A stretch of 64,000 bases of DNA from Sphagnum compactum (Eukaryota > Bryophyta > Sphagnopsida > Sphagnales), in contig OZ234500.1 of assembly GCA_965153455.1 (NCBI GenBank), forward strand, positions 4,092,001 through 4,156,000, in the 5' to 3' direction. Within the stretch, counting starts at the first letter, position 1, and every line of letters begins with the position of its first letter. Below the pieces are notes generated by a model. That model made no database searches. It saw nothing but the letters and a program-made list of their open reading frames with translations, and had not been told where the DNA came from. Below are positions 48,860 through 59,680 of the stretch, in pieces. The position numbers and the translations under genes are program-made.

Positions 48860-51034
48860 TAGGTTGTGATTTCTTAGGTTTTGGCTATGTAGGATGTTGG
48901 GATGTCAATAAGCCTTCAACAATAAAAATGGCAGAACTAACCCAAACAAGGCCAACACCTTTCCAAGGAGGAGTACCAAGGACCTCCTAATGGTACTGGT
49001 CTAAACGCAAACATCATGAACTCAGCATTCGTCAATCTAAGGAATTAGATATTAGTAGAGTTTAAAGATTAACAATCCAATCATGCTAAAATTTCTACCA
49101 AAACCTACATCCTTGTACAACAAGCCTAAGCATGTTCCAAATCATATCTAGAACTCTAATGAAATAAGCATCCAAGCATGAAGATAGTCAAGAGCCAGGG
49201 TTTGGCAAATGAGGTTTTCAACAAGTGTATAACACCATTCCCAAGTCTAAAGAATGGTTGACTATTTATAATTATTTTGTTGATGCAATAGGGACAACAT
49301 TGCCAAGGTTTTATATTTTCAAATGAAAGAGGATACAAAATGACTACATTCAACTCTGCAAACTTATATGGCTTTGTAGTCAAAAGCATGGATGACTACA
49401 TTTCTTTTATTTTTTTTCAAGAGGTCGATATTGGGTGGAATTTCTTTAACAAATAAACATATGTTCATCTTGGATGGCCATGGATCCCATGTCACCTTTG
49501 AAGCAATTGAGCAAGCACAAGCATTTAGGTTGGATATGGTTACCTTATTTTCACATACATGGGCAAGTCCATCCTTGGGTGGTACCATTAGAAATGTCAC
49601 ACCTTAGTTTTCTTGTACCCATTGAACTTTGAAAAATCGTACAAAACACTTAAATAAACATTTTCATAAAAAAATTTATGAGTACATTTATTAGGTTCCA
49701 TAGATTTTGAATTCTCAATAATATCAAGAATGTTGTGTAGTTTGATGTTGTTAATCATTGTATTTTGAAAAAGTTTCAAGAATGTAACGTTGGTTTTTTT
49801 CCTTGAAATTTTTTGTCAAGAACACAAATTTGAAACATGATTTGAGAATTTTCTTGTGAATTGTTTTCCTAAGGTAATTTGGAAATCATTATATTTTCAG
49901 GTTTTTATTTGGCAATTAGTTGATTAAATAAATTTTTTTTGAATTTCCAAAGTTGAAGTTGTCAATTTTTTAAGGGGCCATTTTAATTAAGAATATAAAA
50001 CTTTAAATTTCTCCAAATTTTTTTATTCCCAAATAAACTTCAAGACATATATTAAAGCATGCAATGGATAAAGATGAAATAATAATAATTTATAGTTGGG
50101 AAAACATTTTTAAAAAGGGCCTAGGAAAATGATTTGGTTGTTTTTGGTTCCTTAACCATTCCTTGACGTGGTTCCTAGTGGTACCACCCAAGGATAGGTT
50201 TGCCCACATCCCATGCACTAACCTTTGGATGTAACTTGCTTCAAACCTTTCAAGACTACTTTCAACAAAAAAAACACACAATAATGATCAACAAAAATAC
50301 ACTAAACTAGACAATATAGTTGTGGTAAGATGGGTGAACAACACATTGGACCAAGCACTCTCAAGAAATAATATCATCTTAAGGTTTGAAAGTATAGGGA
50401 TTTGGCCATTGGACCCTAAAGCCATGGATGAAAAAACAAGGCATAATAGCTCATACATAGTAGTGAATCGAATTAAAGAAAAACAAAATGATGATTATCA
50501 ATCAAATCAAATCAAGAAGAGGATGGAAAGATGGAATGGGTAGAACAAAATGTTGCAAAAGAGTTCAATTGCAGAACCTACAACTCATGAATCTATGCCT
50601 AATAGTGTGGCTCAAGATTAGCCTAAGTATTATGTGGACATGCTTATAGTTTTTACAATCATTAACCCTGAATTTATTTCTTTAACAAAAAATATGGTTA
50701 AAACCTTGGAACAATATTCAATAGATGTGGGAATAGAATGCAGAATCCCAAAAATTCAAGAAACATTGACAAGCAACAACTTGTTGTCATTACCACATCT
50801 CCCTGCAAAAAGGACAAGCGAAATAGAACTGTTAGTTGATTATTCGTAAAATCATGTTGTGACTTCAGAAGAATACTTGACCATTACGCATGAAAGATGA
50901 TGGATAAGGAGGCAAAAAAATAAATTAAAAAAAACAAGAAGGAAGGAAAAGCAAAACAAGCAAGCTAGAAAGGTAGCAACAATGACTATAATGGAACTAG
51001 TAGTTGAAAGGGAACTTACAAAACAACAGTGAGT
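48860..51034 (+). pseudogene. Decayed pogo/CENP-B-type (DDE_1) transposase
   Basis: Scattered frames give, in order, the order of plant DDE_1 transposases. At about 48885-49065 there is a helix-turn-helix part (LTQTRPTPFQGGVPRTS, a stop, then YWSKRKHHELSIRQSKELDI). At 49392-49560 lies the catalytic core with KHMFILDGHGSHVTFEAIEQ and RLDMVTLFSHT. At 50210-50275 the QPLDVTCFKPFKTTFNKK stretch follows. At 50322-50543 lies VRWVNNTLDQALSRNNI with GIWPLDPKAMDEKT, then a basic tail to about 51034 (LLVDYS, RRKEKQNKQARK). Several stops and frameshifts, plus a 645-bp insertion inside the catalytic core, show it is dead. Homology is by recall of the family's conserved words. Confidence 0.8.
49561..50205. 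mobile_element. 645-bp inverted-repeat element nested in the transposase relic
   Basis: The left end GGGCAAGTCCATCCTTGGGT and the right end, reverse-complemented, GGGCAAACCTATCCTTGGGT, both continue GGTACCAYTAGRAA and so form roughly 40-bp imperfect terminal inverted repeats. The host transposase reads ...TTTTCACATACAT before and ACATCCCATGCACTA after. Removing the element and one ACAT restores the expected protein-coding order (SHT then SHAL), so ACAT looks like a 4-bp target duplication. There is no coding capacity. The superfamily is not recognised. Confidence 0.75.
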
Positions 51035-54000
51035 TACCTTCATTGCAACTTAGTCATCTGCAGTAATCAAAGAAACAAAAAAATAAATCACCACAATTTC
51101 CAAGAAGGAATGTGAGTTGACCCTCTTAGATATAAGGGTGTGAACTTGGGAACGAATATTTAAAAACAAGCCCAACAATGAACTAAGGCCCGAATGCAAA
51201 ACAAAAAAGGAATTGTAACATCTCTATAACAACTTAATGAAACAAACAACTAAAAGGAGTAAGAGGGAGGAGCAAGGTTTGATGCCTGGTGAATTAAAAC
51301 ACGATAGTACAACATGAGGATAAGTTTAAAATTGATGTAATAATAATAACAGTGGAGTAAGAGGCTTGAGTAAAAGCTTTAGGAATAGCAATTTAGTGGT
51401 TTGACAACCAATAGGAACTCCATGGTTCCAAGTTCAAGAACATTAGTTGAGGATCACCAAGAACTCAAGGAAGTTTGATCCACTTAGTCCACTTTTATTT
51501 GGGTTAGATCAATAATAACAACATTAAGTTCATAATTAATACTTGCAACATTAGATGGATCGATAAAAACATGATTTTAAAAAAAACTTCTGCTTGAAAT
51601 TTTTTGGGCCTACTAAAGATTTTTGGGCCATGACTAACTCAAATTTATAATAACAAATTCAATGACTAAGACCTAAATTCCAAAATCAAAAGCTAGACAA
51701 ATTCAAAGTTCAATTTTATAAACATAAGCTTAAACTCAAGCTTGAATTCCAAAAACAAAAGCTTACATATTCAAACCTTCATTCTAGAACAAAAGTTCAC
51801 ATAATCAAAGCTTAATTACAAAAATAAATACTCATATTTACACTTTAAACCTTCATTTCAGAAACAAAAGTTCAAGCCTCAACACATATTGAAACCCTAA
51901 TGCTAGAAGGAAAGGCTCAAAGTCAAACCTTAATTCCAAATGCAAAAGCTCATAAATTTAGAACTTCATTCTAGAAACTAAAGATTTACTTAAAATTTCA
52001 TTCCAAAAACCAAAGCTCAAAAATCAACACGTATTGAAACCTTAATTCCAGAAACAAAAGCTTAAGCTTCAACATATATTGAATGCCTAATTCCAAAAAC
52101 AAAGGTTCAAACTTATACAAGTTTCATTCCAAAATCTAGATGCAAAAGCACATAAATTCATACATTTATTCGAAAAATAAAAGTTCACAAATTCAAAGTT
52201 TCATTCTCAACACTTACTTAATTGTCAAGGACTATGTAGCTCACCTGATTTGTGAAGACTAACAAGTCATGGCTATATTGTAGAATCCAAATTGTAATGT
52301 GCATCGAACTTGCACTTTGGTGAGTTTGGAGCAAACTCTAGAGTTCAGATAACAATGTTGTAACTTGTACCAGTGTCAAAATTCCATCATGGTTCGCCGA
52401 ATCACCAACAAAATCCAAGCAACCAATTCCCAAATCCTAATGTTGCAACTTGGTAGTTGCATTGACCTAGAAAGGATCAAGGCTTTGAACATTAAATCTT
52501 AACCTCTAAAATGATTAACATGCCTTGAAAAGACTATGGCTTGCAAGTTGCAACCTTCTTGCATCATGCTTGAACATTACATCCTAACGTTCATATTTGC
52601 AACAAATCCAAGTTTCAAGGGGAAAAGGTTTAAGCATTTGTACCTTATAAGTTGTACAAATATTTCACGAGGCTACGTTGTTGTAGGGGAATGAACCTCC
52701 ATTGTTGTAAAGAACTTTGACAATAAAATTACATCCAAAAATGATTAGTGATGGCATGCTCAAGCATGTTAAGAACTTCAATGAATCAAAGGAGAAGATT
52801 GTCAACATTGAAGATGACTCCTTTCATAGCACAATCATGAATGTGACAAAAATAACAATGGAAATGAGAGAACAAGAAGGCCCCTCCTTCCTAAACAAGG
52901 TCAAAAATGACAAATCGTGACCTTAGGGAAAAGCCATCTAGCACATTCATATGAAAAACAAGGGGGGAAAAGCCATCTAGCACATTCATATGAAAAACAA
53001 GGGCCATACCACGGTGACACGTGTTTGTTTTTAATGGGTTCTCTTGCAAATCAGGTGAGAACAAAAGGAGATATTCAGCAAATTTTCAAAAAATATACTA
53101 TTTTTTTCAAGCTTGGAGGTAGCCAGCCCCCTTGAAAGGTAGGGATTTGGCTAAATTTTGCCAGTAAAAGAAACATTGCTCCATAGCATGTTCAAACCTC
53201 AACTCAATGACACAAGACATGGTTTTTCAAAATCTGGATTCACAATATTGCATGATCAATCACCTCATAATTAGACTAGAGCCAAAGTCTTCAATATGAA
53301 GAGATTATCATAAATAAATTATTCTTGCAAAATGACTTTAATCTTGCAGGAACATAATAAAGCAAGCAAAAGGCTAGGTTGTAAATGCTACTTGAAATTG
53401 TCTTTAGAATTGTCTAGGGACAACCATGTGAAGAATTATGCAAAATCTCTCATACACTAATTCTTCGAAATTTCTCATCATGGGAATTATTGTGATTATT
53501 ATTATTATTATTATTTAAAACTCACAACATGAATTTGGCCTTACCCCTTGGTCTAGCTCCTAGGTTACTAGAGGGTAGAATTTTGCGCAAAGGGTATGGG
53601 ACAAAGTGTGGCGTTACTGTGGCAGATTAAGAAGACCTGAGAACTTGATGAAAGCATTTGGAGCACCATTGAAAACCAACCTATTGGAACATAGAGGGCA
53701 CATGTGGAAACACACAAAACAAATCTCAACCCCACACCTTCCGCAAAAGGAAAAAAATTGGGCCCTCCTAAGTGCATTTTGAATTGTCTCATTGGATGCA
53801 TGAAATTTTTAACTTCTATCTGTTTCCTGATATTGCATAATTAACAAGGGGTGTGTCACACTGGGGCCTTGCCATTTACATTAAAAAGTATCTTAAGGCA
53901 AATGAAGAATTATGGAAACTCAAATATTTCGCCACGCAAAAACATAATCTTCAAAAAATCCTCTGAAAGAAACCAAAATCCTTCAAGATATTAGAGATAT

Positions 54001-54050
54001 AAGCAAATTCACCCTGTCTTTGGGTCTCCTTTCACCCCCCAACCCCTCTT
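51035..54050. other. Intergenic, AT-rich, with a small tandem duplication
   Basis: From 51.6 to 52.2 kb, words such as CCAAAAACAAAAGCTCA and TTCATTCCA recur irregularly at 50-70 bp spacing, suggesting an old degenerate satellite. A 39-bp perfect-looking duplication lies at 52926-53003. No gene was recognised. Confidence 0.55.
52926..53003 (+). repeat. 39-bp tandem duplication
   Basis: GGGAAAAGCCATCTAGCACA and the bases up to ATGAAAAACAA occur twice in direct succession, 39 bp apart. Confidence 0.9.
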
Positions 54051-54051
54051 T

Positions 54052-54398
54052 TAGATGTATCCGTAAAGTAAGGAAATTTTATTAAATCTCAGTACGAAAT
54101 GCTGAAACTCAGTACGAAATGCTGAATCTCAGCAATTAATGCACAACGTTCGAGAGGAATTATAGTAGCTGCACAGGTAGGAGCAGTGAAAATCTATGTA
54201 ACAGCAGTGGAGCCGCTCAGGAAAAAAAGAAAGACAGGGTGAAACTCAGAAAACCATCATCAAAATTGATGGTTTTCTGAGTTTCACCCCCCGTTGGATG
54301 CTATTGTAATTTTTTGCAGGTTTGTTTTGAATCTCACCCTGTGTATGACCAAATTCAGGGTACGGGTGCTGTCTTTTCCTGACTTTACGGATATCTCT
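54052..54398 (+). mobile_element. Short fold-back MITE, copy B
   Basis: The left end TAGATGTATCCGTAAAGTAA pairs with the right end, reverse-complemented TAGAGATATCCGTAAAGTCA. The interior is homologous to copy A at 30494-30883. It includes a local direct duplication (CTCAGTACGAAATGCTGAA twice, about 54090-54125) and the perfect hairpin at 54237-54289. It lies about 320 bp upstream of the nitroreductase gene start. Confidence 0.6.
54237..54289 (+). repeat. Perfect hairpin, 23-bp arms, 7-nt loop
   Basis: The arm GGGTGAAACTCAGAAAACCA (plus TCA) at 54237-54259 is exactly complementary to 54267-54289, with loop TCAAAAT. It lies in the middle of MITE copy B. Confidence 0.9.
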
Positions 54399-54715
54399 AT
54401 TATAACTCTATGACTAATCTCAAGTTTCAACAAAAGGCAAAATATCATCTCTCAAATATCCATAGACCTATTACCTAGGGACCAAAATCCATTTCTCATT
54501 TTGGTATTAGTGCAAAATTTTGCACAAAAAAATACGCTGGTCTAGACTCTAAATTCGCTGCATAAAAATTCGAAAAACAGACGGTTACGAACCATAGTAG
54601 ATTCAGAGATCCGCCGGGCACATACAATGATCTCCCGTACGTACGTATACTGTGCATAGTAGAGAGACGGGTGCGTGGCGCGTTGGCTGGTGGGTTTGGT
54701 TGTTGGTTTTGTTGC

Positions 54716-57653
54716 ATGGCCCTTTGCACGCTCAACCGCTTGGCTTCCATCTCCTCGTCGCTTGCCGTCAGGCGCTCCATCCATGCCAAGGCCATGGCGG
54801 CCCACGAGGCAGGAGGAAGAGGAGCACCAGGAGCACCATCCACAGCAGCAGCTGCAGACTCCGCCATCTCCACTTTGCTTGATTACCATGCGGCGACCAA
54901 GCACCATCTGAAGCGTTATGCTCGGGGGCCGCACGGGCTCGACTGGGCCAATCAGCCCAATCCCTTCAGACGCTACCAGGGTGCGCAAGTGGAACCGCTG
55001 CTGCACTTGCCCGAGTCGCCGCCGTCTACTGACGATCCCTTGTACCCGGTAGTGTTTTCTTCTTCTTCGTCTTCTTCCTTGGCCAAGCCGCTTACCAAAG
55101 CCTCGTTGTCGCAGCTGCTGTACGACAGTCTCGCCTTGTCCGCTTGGAAGTCCGCGGGGCGCTCCACTTGGTCACTGCGAGTAAACCCTAGCAGCGGCAA
55201 TCTGCATCCCACCGAGGGCTATGTCGTCTCTGATGCTATCGAAGGCGTGTCGGCAACTCCGTTCGTGGCGCATTACGCTCCTAAAGAGCACGCTCTCGAG
55301 ATCAGAGCGGAATTGCCTCCAGATGTTTGGCAGGGTTTGATGCAGGGTTTGCCCCCTGGCTCGCTCCTGCTAGGGTTCACTTCCATATTCTGGCGGGAAG
55401 CTTGGAAGTATGGCGAGCGAGCGTTCAGGTCAGAAACTCTCAAGGGGAATGTGCTGTGGGTGTTTCTGCCTTGCAGTCTGGTAGCTTGAGATTGAGCTTG
55501 GTAGGAAGATTTCAGTCGCATACTCAAATCTGCATCTCTGTTAGGTTTATGATTTTTCTTTGAATCTTGAAGCTGGAGCAAAAATCTGTTGGTGGATGAT
55601 GATATGTGACCAGGTATTGCAATCATGATGTGGGCCATGCCATTGGGGCAGTGGCTGTTGCAGCAGGATCTCTGGGATGGAATACCTGCTTGCTTGATGG
55701 TTATGGCAGCCATCAGGTGAACTATCTGCTTGGCCTGACACATGATGAGGAGCCCAGTTCCACAGAGCAAGGGCCTGTAAAGGGTGTCTTTCCTCACCTT
55801 GAGCTTGAGCATGGAGATTGCATTATGGCTGTTTTCCCATTTGGTGAGTTTCTATTGGAACCAGACACCCTCCACAACTTTCTAGCATCCAATTCATGTT
55901 TTCTTGTACTTTTGGCATTGTAATTTTTTTGGGTGTTTGTTCTGCAATGTCCCTATACTAAATTTCCAACACATTTTCTTTGAGTTTTCTTCACTCTATT
56001 TGCTCTTGGGCACTTGGGAACCAGGTCATGTGAATGCCAAACCATTACAGCCACATCTGGCTCATCTCAGAGAGTACATGGAGAGTGTGCAGTGGAAGGG
56101 GAAGATGAATGTATTGAGCAGGCAGCATGTGAACTGGCCCATAATATATCGAGCAGCAGAAGCTTCTCTTAAGCCTGCAACAGAGTTCTCCCCACATTCA
56201 GGGTCCATGCAAGTTGCACAGTCAATTCTACCTTCTGTAGCATATGAACCATTGACATTGCGACAGGTGTGCAGTGTGTTCATTTTGGTAGCAAGTTGGT
56301 GGCAAGATATATTGAGCAATTGAAGGTGGTTTTATCTCAGTGCAGCACTGGTCATCATCCTCATTTTCAGTTTCACCAATGTCATTCACTTAGCTGATCA
56401 TTTATTACTTGTTGATGTTGTTACAAGGTGGTGCGCAAGCGTCGCAGTGCTCAGGACATGGACAGCCGGTATGGCATGCTCTTAGATGTATTTTATCAGA
56501 TGCTTTTGAAGACACTACCCACAGGTGGAGCAGGGGTTCAATCTGAACCATGTCAACTCCCCTTCGGAGCATTGCCATGGAAAGCTGAGGTTCATCTAGT
56601 CTTGTTTGTACACCGAGTCGTTGGACTTGAACAAGGAGTCTACATTTTAGTGAGAAATTTCACTCACAAGGAAGCCCTTCAAAAAGTTATGAGGCCAGAG
56701 TTTGTGTGGGAGAAGCCAGAAGGTTGCCCCTCCAACTTACCTCTTTATAAACTGTATCAGGGGGATTGTAGAGATCTGGCAGCACGCCTCTCTTGTCACC
56801 AGGTTTTTCCCCTTGTCTTTCTCTCTTGCATGATTCTTCCTATTGCCAGATAATTCACCAGTCACACTCATGCTTATTTTATTGTATCTCATCCCATTCT
56901 CTTACATGCCATGTTTTCTTCTTAGCTACAGGCTTAGCTTATTCTCAGGAATACTGTTCCTGTCTTTCTGTCTTCAAACAATAGATCTTCATTGCAGCTG
57001 ATATATGGCGAGAAATATCCATTTTCAGAAAACTCATGAGTACAACATTCCATTACAGTTGGTTGACTGTATCAGCTTCAGGTTATAATTCATAATTCAC
57101 TAAATTGAGATTATTTCTGAGGTTTTACCAATAATCCCTGGTTTGTGGAGACTATAGGATATAGCAGGGGAAAGCTGCTTTAGTTTGGGCATGGTAGCAA
57201 GATTTGAGCCTGCAATACGGCATCATGGTGCCTGGATGTATCCTCGCCTGTTCTGGGAAACAGGTGTAATTGGTCAAGTTCTGTACCTGGAAGCACATGC
57301 ATTTGGCATTTCTGCCACAGGCATTGGCTGCTACTTTGATGATGCAGGTTAGTTTCTCTCCCTTTCTGCTTGTTCCCAACTTTGTGCCTTGAGATTACTT
57401 CACTCAATGTCCTATGCATACAGTATCCCTATTTGCCAACAGTCCAACTGGCTGTGCCAGCTCAGTTGAAGAAACTTGTAGACATTCAAATTGTGACTTC
57501 TTATCTCGTAATTGTGTTTGTGCAGTACACGACATACTGGGACTGAAGGGCACTGAATTTCAAAGTCTTTATCACTTCACAGTAGGTATTCCTGTTGTTG
57601 ACAAGCGGATTCTGAGCCTTCCTGCCTACCCTGGGCCAGCAACAGATGCATGA
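54716..57653 (+). CDS. Two-domain SagB-type nitroreductase family protein, 6 exons, 625 aa
   Basis: This is a predicted FMN-dependent oxidoreductase of the SagB/ThcOx-like branch; the substrate is unknown. Frame-checked exons are 54716-55428, 55614-55843, 56025-56266, 56428-56802, 57158-57347 and 57526-57653 (TGA), all GT-AG. ATG 54716 gives an N-terminus rich in S/A/R (MALCTLNRLASISSSLAVRR), likely an organelle transit peptide; Met27 is an alternative start. Half 1 (about 50-390) has LSAWKSAGRSTWSLRVNPSS, with GNLHPTEGYVV at 161-171, the flavin-binding region. It also has CNHDVGHAIGAVAVAAGSLG and an HGDCIMAVFPFG stretch. Half 2 starts at 396 (VVRKRRSAQDMDSRYGM), where the basic RKRRSA is the typical FMN-phosphate site, and continues with DIAGESCFSLGMVARF, FWETGVIGQVLYLEAHAFGI and GTGIGCYFDD. 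A Ser run (115-121) is microsatellite-like. It converges with the J-protein gene. Confidence 0.9.
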
Positions 57654-59680
57654 AGCATTTGACTTTGTGCACATGCCATTATATGGAGTTGATTATTTGA
57701 AAGCAGCTGGGACCCAGGCACCCCACCAATATAATGGCATGATGCAACAGTGGTCTCTATTTTATGCACATGTACATAGTATATATTGGATGCCATGGCA
57801 CGCACTTCAGTACATCCAAAGGGTACTGTCACTTGGAGGTATTAACCCCTGAACATCAGACAAGCCCAATATGGGCTGCTTTTCAATGTAAATTCACACT
57901 GTCATGACGTTTAGGGGTTAAGCTGTTCCCTTTAGCATCTACTTGATGTCAATCCTCAGTCAAGGTGAGTACTGGTCACGAGCTGCTCATCACGTCACAA
58001 TGCAGAAAACCACTTGGTGCCCTAAGGGTCTGTCTAAGAAGTGCCAATCTGAAGAAATGGACAACATGTAAGCGAAATGGCAGAGTTCCACAGCTGTTAT
58101 GAAGGAATGAGGTATTAGGTTGTCTACCTATTGGATATGTTGGAACCATTTATTGAAAGTGATTTGCTGGTTTGCAGATCTTGATCACTGCACCATGTTG
58201 TAAGTCAAAGTCAGTTGCTGGCTTATATATTATGGTTGCTGAACAAAATACATCTTGAGGATGAGTGAATCTTCACTATCACTGGGAGTGAGATAGTATT
58301 AGCAATGGCAGTATGCAACTTGTGATCATTATGGTCATTGCAAAGAGTGATCCAAATATCAATGATAGGGCCAAGCATGTACAATTGTTTCTATTTATTG
58401 TAAAGAAAACTGATTGTTCACTGGAGAGAGGTACCATATCATGCTGCTTCTTCCCTATCTCTTCAACATGTGCTCTGGATGTGCTTGAAGTTTTGAGAGA
58501 CTGAGGGTATCTGTAGTTGTAGGCTGGATTGCAGGTGATTCTCAAATGGTCTATGGGACTTTATTTAACCAGTGTATGTGTCATGATGTGCTTTCATCAT
58601 TCATCCATTGGGTTTAGCACAATTATGTGGAATGGACTCACCTCAGTAGCAACTCTCACCCCAAATTGTGTACTTGAGGCAATGTTACAACTAGCCTATT
58701 GGTATGTGTTGTTATGGGTACTCCTTACAAGGGTTGGGATAACAAAGAGCCATGCATCTATAATACACAGTGCAACAAGGGAATGTTATTCAATTGAGTC
58801 TGAATTGTTCATGAATCCTTCTACATACAAAATGTTGTCATCAGGAATATCTAAATATGCTCAAATGCTCACCTATGATTCTAGATAAAGCAGAGAATGT
58901 GATTTCCCAACTATTCACAAAGACGTTTTCTTTGTAACCTGAAACCTGATTTGACTGACTGGCAAAAACTGTCTAAACCCAAAACAACAATTTGACCCAA
59001 TAACAAAAACTGTCTGATACCAAAACCCTGATTTTACTGAGTGACAAAAACTGTCTGACCCTGATTCGATCAATCCTCCATCATCTTGTTTGAAGCCAGA
59101 CTATATTCAGAACTCATCAGTGGGTTCAAAGTTCAAACATGGTTATGCTGAAACATGAAACAAAACTTCCTGATACTGTGCCCACATACAGTAGTCCTAT
59201 TTTAAAGTATACTTCATTGTCATACCAGGAATTAGACATTTCCACCGTAGACTCTAGGTGTCAGAAAAATCATCCCCTTCACAATATGGGAAGTGCTTGC
59301 AGATGTAATGATACAAAATGTCAGCTCTCTTCCTCTCCTGCTCATCTTATCATGTCACCAGAGCACAGTAACAAATTTGTTACAGCCATGACCACATGTT
59401 GTGACAATATCCAGATGATATCTAGTAGCTAGTTTCTTGCTCATCAATTCAATAGGCTTCTGGAAGAGTTTGCAGCCTTTTTCTACTGCCTTCAACATTT
59501 GTAGAAGGGAAAAAGACAATGACACAAAAGAGTGCTGTTTGCTTTGATAGTAGACTACTTTGTATCCAGGGCTTGTTGCCACCCCATAATCTTCAAGACC
59601 CACAGAGTGATTGGGTCAAACAATGTCTACACATTTCTAGATAGTTCTGCTTAATGATATATTCCCAACTAGGCTGTTTT
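57654..59680. other. Convergent 3' region between nitroreductase and J-protein genes
   Basis: Both genes end here, so it holds two 3'UTRs whose ends I cannot place. No coding sequence was recognised. A degenerate 41-bp triplication lies at 58940-59066. Confidence 0.65.
58940..59066 (+). repeat. Degenerate 41-bp tandem repeat, three copies
   Basis: The word CAAAAACTGTCT recurs at 58963, 59004 and 59045, each preceded by a variant of CCTGATTTGACTGACTGG. The 41-bp spacing is exact although the units have diverged. Confidence 0.8.

Noticed and set aside
53568-53801. Minus-strand 77-codon frame with words such as GPNFFPFAEGVGLRFVL
   Set aside because: It has a vague resemblance to repeat-derived peptides but no motif I could name, so it was not annotated.
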